Assembly: GCF_014699035.1 (NCBI RefSeq)
Contig: NZ_JACXAA010000009.1
Coordinates: 248,001 to 312,000, forward strand
DNA: 64,000 nt
Origin: Spirosoma validum
GTDB taxonomy: Bacteria; Bacteroidota; Bacteroidia; Cytophagales; Spirosomataceae
Reading direction: 5' to 3'
Positions 50,378-59,185 of this stretch are shown here, one piece after another. Each line of letters opens with the position of its first letter. The first letter of the stretch is position 1. The notes under the pieces are model-generated. The model had not been told where the DNA came from. It saw only the letters and a list, made by a program, of their open reading frames with translations, and did no database searches. The position numbers were made by a program, and so were the translations under genes.

Positions 50378-51733
50378 TTATGGCCGGATGAGGGTGCCAT
50401 CCATCTTGCGGACCTGCCAGTTGGACTTGGTGCTGATGGGATATTTGGCCGCTTCCTTCTCGTTGATGTCTACACCAATGCCCGGTACCTCGTTGACCGA
50501 CATGTAGCCCTTGTCCATCGTTGGGCAACCACTGAAGACCTCCTTCATCTTGTCCGAAAACGACACCGCTTCCTGAATGCCGAAATTCCACACCGCCAGA
50601 TCGATGTGGGCATGCGCTGCGTGACCCACCGGCGAGACGTCCCCCGGTCCGTGCCAGGCCGTCCGTACGTTGAACCACTCCCCCAACCGGGCTACCTTCA
50701 TGGCCGGGGTGATGCCCCCAATCTGCGAGACGTGTATCCGAATGAAGTCGAACCACTGGTTGACCATCGGCTCCTTGAACTCGTTGACGTTGTTGAACAG
50801 TTCGCCCATGGCAATCGGCACCGAGGTGACCTGACGAAGCTGGGCAAACCACTTCATGTTCTCGGGCGAGAAGGGATCTTCGATGAAGAAGGGCCGGTAC
50901 TCTTCCACCTTCTTGATCATGTTGATGGCTTCGATGGGCTGCACCCGCTCGTGAATGTCGTGCAGTAATTCAACCTCGTCTCCGCACTGTTTACGTACTA
51001 CCTCGAACATCTTAGGCACCGATTTCAGATACAACTGCACGTTCATGTAGTTATCGGTTTCCCCCCCGAATCCGGCTACTTTGAAGTCGGGTTTATCAGA
51101 CGTAGCGCCAACGGCTCCGTAACCGCCCTGTTGAATGCGGATGTGTTTGAAGCCCTGCTCCATGAACTTCTTGACGCTGTCGGCAGCGGCTTCGGGGGTG
51201 TTGCCCCCGGCGTGGGTATAGCAGGGGATGGCGAACCGGACTTTGCCGCCCAGCAGTTGGTAGACGGGCATCTTGGCTCGTTTGCCTTTAATATCCCACA
51301 GGGCCTGATCCAGGCCGGAGAGGGCGTTGTTGAGCACGGGTCCGTTGCGCCAGTAGGAGCTGACGTAAGCACCCTGCCAAATGTCTTCGATATTGTCGAC
51401 GTCCTTGCCGACACAAAATTCATTAAGATAGGTATTGATGGCCACCACGACGACGGCCGCCCGCTGGGTGAACGTAGCGCAGCCGAGTCCGTAGAGTCCG
51501 GGTTCCGTGGTTTCGACTTTGACGACAATCAGGTTAGATCCCTGAGGAGCGGTGGCAATGGCTTTAACGGATTTGATTTTGACGGGAGGAGCCCCAACGG
51601 CATATTGCGGCTTGCCCTGTTGCTCCCGGGCTTCAGCGGTAGACATGCCCCCGAAGAGGCCCAGCAGTCCAGCCGATGAGCCGAAACCCAGCATTTTTAA
51701 GGTATCACGGCGGTTTTGATCAGGTTTATTCAT
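50378..51733 (-). CDS. Enolase-superfamily dehydratase, RspA/ManD (mannonate dehydratase-like), with Tat-type leader
   Basis: A 451-residue protein. The leader NRRDTLKMLGFGSSAGLLGL has a twin-arginine motif and hydrophobic core. The enzyme domain has ALSGLDQALWDIKGKRAKMP near 138, LLHDIHERVQPIEA near 256, FIEDPFSPENMKWF near 279, AMGELFNNVNEF near 306, FIRIHVSQIGGITPAMK near 327 and the ManD-type block TAWHGPGDVSPVGHAAHAHI near 355. Those supply metal ligands and the catalytic His. ManD-like proteins dehydrate D-mannonate or D-gluconate with varied efficiency. The strand looks richer in G/C at third positions than its neighbours. It lies between SusD and the galactonate dehydratase-like gene on the minus strand. 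Confidence 0.88.
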   Translation of the reverse strand: MNKPDQNRRDTLKMLGFGSSAGLLGLFGGMSTAEAREQQGKPQYAVGAPPVKIKSVKAIATAPQGSNLIVVKVETTEPGLYGLGCATFTQRAAVVVVAINTYLNEFCVGKDVDNIEDIWQGAYVSSYWRNGPVLNNALSGLDQALWDIKGKRAKMPVYQLLGGKVRFAIPCYTHAGGNTPEAAADSVKKFMEQGFKHIRIQQGGYGAVGATSDKPDFKVAGFGGETDNYMNVQLYLKSVPKMFEVVRKQCGDEVELLHDIHERVQPIEAINMIKKVEEYRPFFIEDPFSPENMKWFAQLRQVTSVPIAMGELFNNVNEFKEPMVNQWFDFIRIHVSQIGGITPAMKVARLGEWFNVRTAWHGPGDVSPVGHAAHAHIDLAVWNFGIQEAVSFSDKMKEVFSGCPTMDKGYMSVNEVPGIGVDINEKEAAKYPISTKSNWQVRKMDGTLIRP

Positions 51734-51773
51734 GAGAGAATTGGTAAGGGGTTGAGCGATTGTAATTGATTTG

Positions 51774-51815
51774 TTTTGTCATGGCTCAGGCCGGGTGGCC
51801 GGAGCCATGACAAAA
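51774..51815. repeat. TTTTGTCATGGCTC inverted repeat
   Basis: TTTTGTCATGGCTC (51774-51787) pairs with GAGCCATGACAAAA (51802-51815), and the loop has an inner GGCC/GGCC. It belongs to the family of the elements at 8137 and 39306. It sits between the SusD stop at 51831 and the RspA/ManD-like start at 51733 and could terminate the susCD transcript. Confidence 0.75.
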
Positions 51816-51830
51816 AGAAAAATGGGAATT

Positions 51831-53366
51831 CTACTGCTTGTCCCACCACACCCGCGTATCGAGCGTGTTGGGGCCCTGACGGGTAATGGCTTCGTTCAAC
51901 TTGCCCGAATTGACGACGATCTCGCTGTCGGGGTAGGGCAGACGCCGGATGAAATCACCTTTCACTTCGGAGCCAGGATAGGGATTTTTCTTGAGTGCCG
52001 GGAAACCACTGCGACGGAAGTTAGCCCACGCTTCGGTTCCATCCAGGAAACTGGCAACCCAGTATTGCGTATTGATCAGATCCAGCTCTTTACCTGCCGT
52101 TAGTGGATGCGCGTCCAGATAAGTTTTGATAGAGGCTTCCGGTATGGTTGAGCCGTAGGACGCCATCTGCTCCAGATTCGCCCGAATGCCCTTTGCAAAA
52201 TAGTCAGCAGCCGTGCCCGTTACCCATCCCCGAAAAGCCGCTTCCGCCAGCAGAAGTTGTGTCTGGGCATACGTAACGTGGAATTCGGGGGCATCGAGTT
52301 TCAGTACGGTATTGAGATTGACCTGGGTATAATCCCAAAGGCTCACTACGTTGTTGGCTGCAAACGTAGAGGAAATCGATACGTCGTTGTAGCCCATTGG
52401 CATACCAATTTGCACCGCTGGATCAGACGACGCCCGTGACGCTGCCTGTTCCGATCCACTTTTAGCCCCTACGTAACGGACTGAGAAAATAGGCAGGCGT
52501 GGATCGCTGTTGGCTTTCAGGTAGTCGACAAAAGGAGCGGCCAGGTAGAAATTGGTTTTTTCGCGGGCCTGCAAGTGGTTGCCGATGTAATTGTTGTAAA
52601 GCGAGGTGTGACGCAGAATGGAATTGTCGGCATTTGATTGGAAAACACCACCGGCTACCGCTTTTTTAACGTACGTCTGAGCAGTGGTCGGGTCAACTTT
52701 GGTCAGGCGCATGGCCGCCCGTAGCATGAATGAGTAGCCCAGCTTTTTCCAGTTCGCTACGTTGCCCCCGTACAGAATATCAGTCGTGATGGCGGTCTGG
52801 GTAGTGGTCAGAGCGGCCGATGCTTCGTCGAGTTCCTTCAGGATATCCTTGTAAATATCCTGTTGCGCATCGTATTTGGGGTTGATGATTTCCGTGGTGT
52901 ATCCCTGCCCGGCTTCGAAATACGGTACGTCGCCGTACGTATCGGTCAGAATCATGAAGACGTAGGCTTTCCAGATGCGGGCGGCCTGGTACGTGTTGAT
53001 TTGCAGTGGATCGGATTTGGTCTGATCGAGTACGGCCACCAACTGCTTCACGACGTTCCGGTAAAAATTCTGCCAGACTAAGGGCGTATTGCTGTTATTC
53101 ACCTGATCGTAATTAGCACCCGACAGTGAACTGCCGTACGGCGTAATAATCTGCTGAACGATGCCGAAATTATAACACAGCATGCCCAGCGTGCCGAATC
53201 CGTCGAGGTAGTTGGTGTTGATGATCGCCTTGTTCATGACCAGCGGAGCGGCCAGTGACGTCGGGTCAACTCTGTTGGTATTAATCTCCGTAAAGCCCTG
53301 ATCGCAGCCCGTGAGCAGACTGAACGGCAGGAGCAGAGCGAGGGTATATTTTAGGTATGTTTTCAT
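51831..53366 (-). CDS. SusD-like lipoprotein (pair with the susC at 53388-56540)
   Basis: A 511-residue lipoprotein beginning MKTYLKYTLALLLPFSLLTGC with the lipidated Cys at residue 21, then DQGFTEINTNRVDPTSLAAP, the N-terminal signature of the second SusD-like group (SusD/RagB type 2). Other blocks: GALGFGTLGMLCYNFGIVQQ-type start near 55, AARIWKAYVFMILTDTYGDV near 126 and FHVTYAQTQLLLAEAAFRGW near 358, then a C-terminal TEAWANFRRSGFPAL. It starts 21 bases after susC on the minus strand and binds substrate at the cell surface. This group often handles ligands that are not simple glycans. Confidence 0.93.
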   Translation of the reverse strand: MKTYLKYTLALLLPFSLLTGCDQGFTEINTNRVDPTSLAAPLVMNKAIINTNYLDGFGTLGMLCYNFGIVQQIITPYGSSLSGANYDQVNNSNTPLVWQNFYRNVVKQLVAVLDQTKSDPLQINTYQAARIWKAYVFMILTDTYGDVPYFEAGQGYTTEIINPKYDAQQDIYKDILKELDEASAALTTTQTAITTDILYGGNVANWKKLGYSFMLRAAMRLTKVDPTTAQTYVKKAVAGGVFQSNADNSILRHTSLYNNYIGNHLQAREKTNFYLAAPFVDYLKANSDPRLPIFSVRYVGAKSGSEQAASRASSDPAVQIGMPMGYNDVSISSTFAANNVVSLWDYTQVNLNTVLKLDAPEFHVTYAQTQLLLAEAAFRGWVTGTAADYFAKGIRANLEQMASYGSTIPEASIKTYLDAHPLTAGKELDLINTQYWVASFLDGTEAWANFRRSGFPALKKNPYPGSEVKGDFIRRLPYPDSEIVVNSGKLNEAITRQGPNTLDTRVWWDKQ

Positions 53367-53387
53367 GGATTTAGAACGGGGTCGTGT

Positions 53388-56300
53388 TTAGAACCGAACA
53401 TTGAGGTTAAAGCCCATCATACGCGTTGGCGGTAAACCCGGCCAGAAATCGAGCCCGACGGAGTTGTCCGACGAAACGTTGGCTTCTTCCGGGTCCATAT
53501 TCTCGGTCCATTTCTTGATAATCAGTACGTTGTTGGCCACAGCATTCAGTCTCAGCCCTTTGATGAAGAAGTTTTGCGGGAGAATCTTGCTGAAGTCGTA
53601 GCCAAGCGTGATTTGCCGCAGTTTCCAGAATCCGGCATTGTTGACAAAATCTTCGTGAATGCCCAGCGGGTTAAGCGACTCGTAGAAGGGTTGTACAGCC
53701 GCCCTGGTCTGGTTGATTTCGCCGTTGGGATTCACGCCGTCACCAATCACGTAGCCCACATCCCGGCCTGGCAACGTCCGTTTCGATAGACCGTGGCGCA
53801 GATAGTTGATGTTGCGTCCAGAAATCAGTTTGCCACCCAGTTTGAAATCGATCAGGACCGAGAGCGCAAGACCTTTATAGGTAAAGGTGTTTGTTATTCC
53901 GCCAAAGTAGTTGGGTAACGCACTGCCTACGTTGACCAGCGTATTGTTTCGGAGTGGCATGCCACTGTTCTGGTCAAAAACTTTGCGGCCCTGGGCATCG
54001 CGCAGGTAAAAGAATGTGTATAACTGGCCGAGTGGTTTGCCTACTACCTGATTTAGCACCCGGCCGCTACCTCCGCTTACGGTAATGACCGTATCGTTAG
54101 GCGATAAACCGAGTTGCAGCACTTTCGACGTGTTATATGATACGTTGGCATTAAAATCCCAGCGGAACGAAGACGTAACAACAGGCGAGAAGTTTAAGGC
54201 CATTTCGAGCCCCTGGTTCATGCTCCGACCTACGTTGATCAGCTTATTGGTGTATGAGGAAGCATCCGAAATCTGGGCAGACAGAATCTGGTCGTTGGTG
54301 ATTTTACGGTAATACGTGAAGTCGAAGCCAACTTTGTTATTGAACAGCTTCAGTTCCAGACCCACTTCGGCTTCCTGAATACGTAGCGGGCGCAGGTCTT
54401 TGTTCGGAACGACCGACGTATTGATGCCCCCAACAGGCACGGACTGCCCCGATGGGTTCGGAAATGGGTTGTTATCGACCTGGAAATACAGCGCATTCGA
54501 ATAGGGGCTTACGTTGTCGGAGCCGACCTGCGCATAAGCCGCCCGGAGTTTCCCAAAGGATAGCCATTCAGGCAGGTTTTCAAATGCCTGCGAGAAAACG
54601 AAGCTACCCGTGACGGAGGGGTACAGAATGCTGCGATTTAACGGAGACAGGGTCGAAAACCAGTCGTTCCGGGCCGTGGCAGTCAAAAACAGGTAATCAT
54701 TGTAGGAGAGGGTGGCGCTGCCATACAACGAATTGATTTTCCGTTCTGAAAGACCATAAATCGGGTTTTTAACCCGTCCGTTCGCGACGGTATATAGACC
54801 CGGTTGCACGAAATCCTGTACCGTTACGCTGTTGTAGTCGAGTCGATTATAACGCGTGTTACCACCCAGCGTTATGTCGACGCCAATCTTACCGAAGGTT
54901 CGGTTACCAGCCAGAATAAAGTCGATGTTTCGTTCTGTATTCTGGCGAACATCCTGCGTGTACGAGCCGTTGACATAGCCCGTGGGTGCTTTCGCGATGG
55001 GTGCATACCCGTTCGGAATGTTGTAGTCCTGATTCCGAACGTAGTAATCCTGCGCGATACGTGCCTGCAGGTAGAGCCAGTCGGTGAACTGATACTTCAA
55101 CGCTACGTTACCAAAAATCCGGTCGCGAACGATGTTTTCGAAGTGATAATTCATCGAATAATACGGATTGTTGCGAACCAGAAAACGCGCGAACGAAAAC
55201 TCATCGCCGTTGGGTAGGGTCTGATTGTCCCGCAGCGCCTGGAACGGCATGGAATTGGCCAGGGTGAAAATGACCGTTGAGACCGAAAAATCCTGCGCGT
55301 TCAGCTGGGGCGGGTTGACGTTATTCTCTTTCGAATAGTTGATGTTCCCCAGTGCCGTAAGCCGACTGCTGATATTCTGGCTGAAACCTAAGTTGATCAC
55401 CTTCCGATTGAAAGTGTTGTTTTCCATAATGCCTTTGTTATCGGTGTTGCTCAGCGACAGGCTAAAGCCACCATTTTGCCCATTATTGGCTACGGTTACC
55501 GTGTTGGTGAAGTTGGTTCCCGTGCGATAGAACTGCTTCACCCGATTGTAGACCGGTTCGTAGGGATACGTCTTATTATCAAACAGGATCTGGGTCATGC
55601 CTGGCTGAAATTTCTCGCCAAAACTCCATACCCCTGAAGTGGGGGGAGTAGACGAATTAGGTCGTTTGCCCCCCTCGCCCTGGCCGTATTCGTACTGAAA
55701 ATCCGTGAAATCGAGGGCCGTTTCGGTCGTAAAATTGGTGTTATACGTAACGCCAAGTCCTTTACCGACGCCCCGGCTTTTGGTGGTAATCATCACAACG
55801 CCGTCTTTCGCGCGCGAGCCGTAGAGCGCGGCCGCCGTACCGCCTTTCAGTACAGTCATGGTTTCGATGTCGTCGGGGTTGATGGATGATAGTCCGTCGC
55901 CCCCATCGGAACTGTTAACCGGCAGGCCCGTAGTTGAACGGGAGCCGTAGTCGCCCCCGAGCGAATAGTTCGAGTTGTCAATGGGTACCCCGTTCACCAC
56001 AATCAGCGGGTTGTTCTGACCACTGAACGACGATTGACCTCGAATCCGGATTTTTGACGTACCAGCGGGACCCGAACTCATGCCGGTAATGTTCACGCCG
56101 GCCATTTTCCCTTGCAGGCCGTTCATGAAATTGTTGGTACGGTTTACGTTAATCTGTTCGGCATTGACCGTTGCCGTTGCATACCCCAGCGTTTTGGCTT
56201 CCCGTTTGATACCCAGCGCCGTAACGACAACCTCGTCAATTGCTTTAGCATCTTCGGCCAACTTTACATTGACGATAGCGCGATTATTAACCGGCACCGT

Positions 56301-56540
56301 CTGACTTACATAGCTGATGTACGAAAAGATCAGTGAAGCCGTAGCAGGTGCATTAATGGAGTAGTTGCCTTCAGCATCAGTGGCCGTACCAACTGACGTG
56401 CCACCCACCACTACGTTCACCCCCGGTAGTCCCTGATCATTTGTGCCAGTCACCTTACCGGTTACTTTGTTGTTCTGCGCAAACGCTATGCTGCTAAACA
56501 GAACTGTGTAAAACAGACTGAGTATTAGAGCTTTTTTCAT
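53388..56540 (-). CDS. SusC/RagA-type TonB-dependent receptor (second sugar-acid pair)
   Basis: A 1050-residue receptor. Signal MKKALILSLFYTVLFSSIAF, carboxypeptidase-regulatory-like domain (KVTGKVTGTNDQGLPGVNVV), SusC-type hallmark IDEVVVTALGIKREAKTLGY, plug with KIRIRGQSSFSGQNNPLIVV, and a barrel ending in GFNLNVRF. No STN domain. It starts a susCD pair. A weak copy of the LacI-like 16-mer lies at 56551-56566, 11 bases upstream of its start codon. The neighbours are an MR/MLE gene and two dehydratase genes, so the cargo is probably a sugar-acid-containing polymer. Confidence 0.95.
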   Translation of the reverse strand: MKKALILSLFYTVLFSSIAFAQNNKVTGKVTGTNDQGLPGVNVVVGGTSVGTATDAEGNYSINAPATASLIFSYISYVSQTVPVNNRAIVNVKLAEDAKAIDEVVVTALGIKREAKTLGYATATVNAEQINVNRTNNFMNGLQGKMAGVNITGMSSGPAGTSKIRIRGQSSFSGQNNPLIVVNGVPIDNSNYSLGGDYGSRSTTGLPVNSSDGGDGLSSINPDDIETMTVLKGGTAAALYGSRAKDGVVMITTKSRGVGKGLGVTYNTNFTTETALDFTDFQYEYGQGEGGKRPNSSTPPTSGVWSFGEKFQPGMTQILFDNKTYPYEPVYNRVKQFYRTGTNFTNTVTVANNGQNGGFSLSLSNTDNKGIMENNTFNRKVINLGFSQNISSRLTALGNINYSKENNVNPPQLNAQDFSVSTVIFTLANSMPFQALRDNQTLPNGDEFSFARFLVRNNPYYSMNYHFENIVRDRIFGNVALKYQFTDWLYLQARIAQDYYVRNQDYNIPNGYAPIAKAPTGYVNGSYTQDVRQNTERNIDFILAGNRTFGKIGVDITLGGNTRYNRLDYNSVTVQDFVQPGLYTVANGRVKNPIYGLSERKINSLYGSATLSYNDYLFLTATARNDWFSTLSPLNRSILYPSVTGSFVFSQAFENLPEWLSFGKLRAAYAQVGSDNVSPYSNALYFQVDNNPFPNPSGQSVPVGGINTSVVPNKDLRPLRIQEAEVGLELKLFNNKVGFDFTYYRKITNDQILSAQISDASSYTNKLINVGRSMNQGLEMALNFSPVVTSSFRWDFNANVSYNTSKVLQLGLSPNDTVITVSGGSGRVLNQVVGKPLGQLYTFFYLRDAQGRKVFDQNSGMPLRNNTLVNVGSALPNYFGGITNTFTYKGLALSVLIDFKLGGKLISGRNINYLRHGLSKRTLPGRDVGYVIGDGVNPNGEINQTRAAVQPFYESLNPLGIHEDFVNNAGFWKLRQITLGYDFSKILPQNFFIKGLRLNAVANNVLIIKKWTENMDPEEANVSSDNSVGLDFWPGLPPTRMMGFNLNVRF

Positions 56541-56550
56541 GGAAAGAACG

Positions 56551-56566
56551 GATTAAGGGTTTAAGG
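56551..56566. promoter_or_regulatory. Weak LacI-type operator candidate before the second susC
   Basis: GATTAAGGGTTTAAGG keeps the TTAA...TTTAA half-sites and matches 12 of 16 positions of GCTTAATCGTTTAAGC. It lies 11 bases upstream of the susC start codon. It is weaker than the three full sites and may be a chance match. Confidence 0.35.
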
Positions 56567-56723
56567 AAAAAAGGTAATATGCTCTTTGTATAGTAATGAA
56601 TAATATAGGTATAGTTTAATTTTAAAGAGATTGTAAAAACAGCCTGCCAACCAGTTCTGGGACTGGGTTTAAAAACTATTGGCGTATCATTAATGAATCA
56701 GTCGGGTAGAATTGAGCGGAACA

Positions 56724-56798
56724 GTATGACCCCCGCCGGGGTCAGATATGTATACAGCTAGCATTTGCTATAAACATATGACCCCGCCGGGGTCATAC
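56724..56798. repeat. GTATGACCCCGCCGGGGTC inverted repeat
   Basis: The left arm from 56724 (GTATGACCCCCGCCGGGGTC) and the right arm ending at 56798 (GACCCCGCCGGGGTCATAC) are inverted with one extra C. Each arm is itself a palindrome of GACCCCG/CGGGGTC. The central 32 bases are AT-rich. The design, a palindrome inside each arm, matches the elements at 44316, 48945 and 63154. Confidence 0.75.
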
Positions 56799-56831
56799 CA
56801 TTCGCCTGATTCTGACCGCAGCACTAGCCAC

Positions 56832-58076
56832 CTACCAATTATGAATCGACCCGTCCGGCGCTTTCAGAATCGGATGCGGGAACTTCGTGTTCTCTTTCAC
56901 TTCGAAGAGGAACGTCGCTTTTTTCGGATCGAACTTCACCCCAAGTCCCGGTTCCGGGTTCAGGTATAATTTGCCGTTTTTGAAGTTGACGAAATCTTCA
57001 TTGAAATAAGCCGGTCGTTCGGGTTCACCGCCACCCAATTCCATCAGGCAGCGCATTGGACTGCTGGAACCTAATACGTGTACCAGTGTAGCGGTCGCCA
57101 ATGGACCCGTAAAGTGCGGGATCATACCGACGTAATGCGTCTCACACATGGAGGCCAGTTTCTTGAACTCGGAGATACCACCCGTGTTTGGCAACGTAAA
57201 GCGCGTATAGTCAATCAGATGCTGCTCGATGAACGTGTTGCTATCCCAGCGATCGCCGAACTGCTCGCCAACGGCAATCGGTACGTTGGTCATCTGACGT
57301 ACTGTTTTGTAGACATCCGGATTTTCGGAACGAACAATGTCCTCAACGAAATACGGCTCCATATTTTCAAGAGCCTTGCAGATTTTGATGCCCTCCGTCG
57401 TATCGAAACGGGTGTGTAGATCAAGGGCCCATTTCCCGCCACCCCCTACAGCCGCGTCAATCCGTTTGCAGAACTCAATGGTTTTCTTCGCATTGTCGTA
57501 AAAGTCGAACGGCTGATCGCCATTGCCGCCAGTTGGGCCAATTCGATACGCACGTAAACCCGCTTCAATACAATCCCTGGCGCGTTCTTCTTCTGTTTTC
57601 GCTTTGGAAGCCCGGAAACCCGTTGCGTAACATTCAACGTAATCGCGTGTAGCACCACCCAATAATTCATAGACGGGAACTCCCAAAGCTTTGCCTTTCA
57701 GATCCCAAAGCGCCATATCCAAAGCGCCCTGTGCGTGTAGCTTTTCGCGACCTGGCGGGTAAAACATGCCCCGATACAGATTTTGCCAGATGTGTTCAAT
57801 ACGGAACGGATTTTCGCCAATTATCATCTGCGCCAACTGCTCGACCATATCTTTCGAACCCCCTTCGCCAATGCCGATGATGCCCCCGTCGGTTTCAATC
57901 TCAACGATACCCCGCGCCTGATTAAACAATGGCTTGTTGTAGCCAGGTGCTGCGTAATACCTGATTTTAGTGATTTTTAGTTTCGGTGGAGCTGCCAGAG
58001 CCTGGACTAAAGGAAGACCTGCTAAAACAGCCGATGAACCGACGAAGGCAGATTTAAGGAAATGTCTACGTTGCAT
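56832..58076 (-). CDS. Mandelate racemase/muconate lactonizing-type enzyme with Tat-type leader
   Basis: A 414-residue enolase-superfamily protein. The leader MQRRHFLKSAFVGSSAVLAG has a strong twin-arginine motif. Blocks of the fold: GIIGIGEGGSKDMVEQLAQM near 66, QGALDMALWDLKGKALGVP near 122, WALDLHTRFDTTEG near 218 (metal Asp), YFVEDIVRSENPDV near 242, PIAVGEQFGDRWD near 265 and GMIPHFTGPLATATL near 325. The exact substrate is unknown, and acid-sugar dehydration is the likely reaction because its neighbours are of that kind. It starts just after the LacI gene stop with a full operator candidate between them (58100-58115). Confidence 0.87.
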   Translation of the reverse strand: MQRRHFLKSAFVGSSAVLAGLPLVQALAAPPKLKITKIRYYAAPGYNKPLFNQARGIVEIETDGGIIGIGEGGSKDMVEQLAQMIIGENPFRIEHIWQNLYRGMFYPPGREKLHAQGALDMALWDLKGKALGVPVYELLGGATRDYVECYATGFRASKAKTEEERARDCIEAGLRAYRIGPTGGNGDQPFDFYDNAKKTIEFCKRIDAAVGGGGKWALDLHTRFDTTEGIKICKALENMEPYFVEDIVRSENPDVYKTVRQMTNVPIAVGEQFGDRWDSNTFIEQHLIDYTRFTLPNTGGISEFKKLASMCETHYVGMIPHFTGPLATATLVHVLGSSSPMRCLMELGGGEPERPAYFNEDFVNFKNGKLYLNPEPGLGVKFDPKKATFLFEVKENTKFPHPILKAPDGSIHNW

Positions 58077-58099
58077 AAGGGTAAAAGATAGGAATAGTT

Positions 58100-58115
58100 G
58101 CTTAATCGTTTAAGC
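58100..58115. promoter_or_regulatory. LacI-type operator candidate before the MR/MLE gene
   Basis: GCTTAATCGTTTAAGC at 58100-58115 is a 16-bp near-perfect palindrome (GCTTAA / TTAAGC around TCGT). It lies 23 bases upstream of the MR/MLE start codon and 18 bases after the stop of the LacI gene. Together with the copies at 50282 and 59195 it defines the pattern. Confidence 0.75.
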
Positions 58116-58133
58116 AGATTAATAAATCAAAGT

Positions 58134-59168
58134 CTATTCTGGAAATTTAGTTTTTGACGACGCTCTAACAATTAATTCGGCTTTCATAAGTATTTGGGCT
58201 GGTCCTTTCTGATGGTCTTTTATTTTGTTCACTAATAAACCAACGGCGGTTTGACCCAATAACCCGATCGGTTGTTTCAAATAGGTAATCGGGCAATAGT
58301 ATAAATCAAATACTTCTGCCTGCCCGAAGCTGACAATGGCCAGATCATCCGGAACGCGCAGCCGTAATTCGTTAAAATATTTCAATCCATTGATTGCCAG
58401 GCCATACGTAGCGAAAATTAAGGCATCGATTGGCGGCTTCATTGCCATTAATTCATCAATAGTTGCTCTGACTTCTGATTCGATGTAGCTGAATCGCACT
58501 TTTTTTAGCCAGGCCTTTTGAAACGGTATCTTGTTGTCTTTCAGTGCATCCTGATAACCGCGTATACGCTCCTGCATATGAAATAACTGCGATTTATAAG
58601 CAATCATGCCGATGCGCTTATAGCCGCTGCTAACCAAGTGATTTCCTGCGTCATAGGCTGCTTGATAATGATCGGTTGAAACAAAATCGGTCTGTATATC
58701 CGGAAAATACCGGTCCAGTAGAACGAATGGTATACCTTTCGCTTTCAGATCCTGAACTTGTTCAGCCGAATCCTCGGAGGAAACAATAATAAATCCATCG
58801 ACCTGTCTGTTTATCAGTACGTTCAATAAATCCCGCGACTTATCGGGGTTCTCGTCGGAACTGCCGATAATGACGGTATATCCGTTCTTTTTTGCTTCAT
58901 CTTCAACCACCCGGGCAATGTTTGCGAAGAAGGGATTGGAAATATCGGCGATAATCAGCCCAATCGTATGTGTTTTTCCACTTCGTAAACTTTTCGCCAG
59001 ATGGTTGGGCTGATAGTGGAGTTCCTTCGCAATCTCTTTGATCTTGGCGGCAATCTCCTGTCCAACCCGACTTTCTTTCTCTTTACCATTCAGCACATAA
59101 GATACCAGGGCTGTGGAGACGCCTGCTTTCTGCGCTATATCCTTTAATGAAGTTTTTTTAGCACTCAT
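58134..59168 (-). CDS. LacI-family transcriptional regulator of the sugar-acid cluster
   Basis: A 344-residue cytosolic regulator. The N-terminal HTH is SLKDIAQKAGVSTALVSYVL, then the hinge with LHYQPNHLAKSLRSGKT. The periplasmic-binding-protein-like effector domain runs from about 60 to 335 with IGLIIADISNPFFANIARVVE, VDGFIIVSS, PFVLLDRYFPDIQTDFVSTDHYQAAYDAG-type fragments, RIGMIAYK and a C-terminal dimer region (YLKQPIGLLGQTAVGLLV). LacI proteins repress sugar-use genes until a sugar or sugar acid binds. The three palindromes near its own gene and two dehydratase genes make it the likely controller of the minus-strand cluster, but the inducer is unknown. Confidence 0.93.
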   Translation of the reverse strand: MSAKKTSLKDIAQKAGVSTALVSYVLNGKEKESRVGQEIAAKIKEIAKELHYQPNHLAKSLRSGKTHTIGLIIADISNPFFANIARVVEDEAKKNGYTVIIGSSDENPDKSRDLLNVLINRQVDGFIIVSSEDSAEQVQDLKAKGIPFVLLDRYFPDIQTDFVSTDHYQAAYDAGNHLVSSGYKRIGMIAYKSQLFHMQERIRGYQDALKDNKIPFQKAWLKKVRFSYIESEVRATIDELMAMKPPIDALIFATYGLAINGLKYFNELRLRVPDDLAIVSFGQAEVFDLYYCPITYLKQPIGLLGQTAVGLLVNKIKDHQKGPAQILMKAELIVRASSKTKFPE

Positions 59169-59185
59169 CTACTAAATATTGCGCC

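Larger units (their letters stand above)
56541..56831. other. Intergenic region between the MR/MLE and second susC genes
   Basis: A 291-base gap with no open frame of note. It carries a weak LacI-type site at 56551-56566 and the palindromic element at 56724-56798 (both listed). The AT-rich part 56570-56640 suits a promoter for the susC gene. Confidence 0.5.

Noticed and set aside
50346..50852. 168-codon minus-strand frame overlapping the RspA/ManD-like gene
   Set aside because: It lies in another frame of a gene with intact catalytic motifs, has no recognisable domain and is explained by the base composition of that gene.
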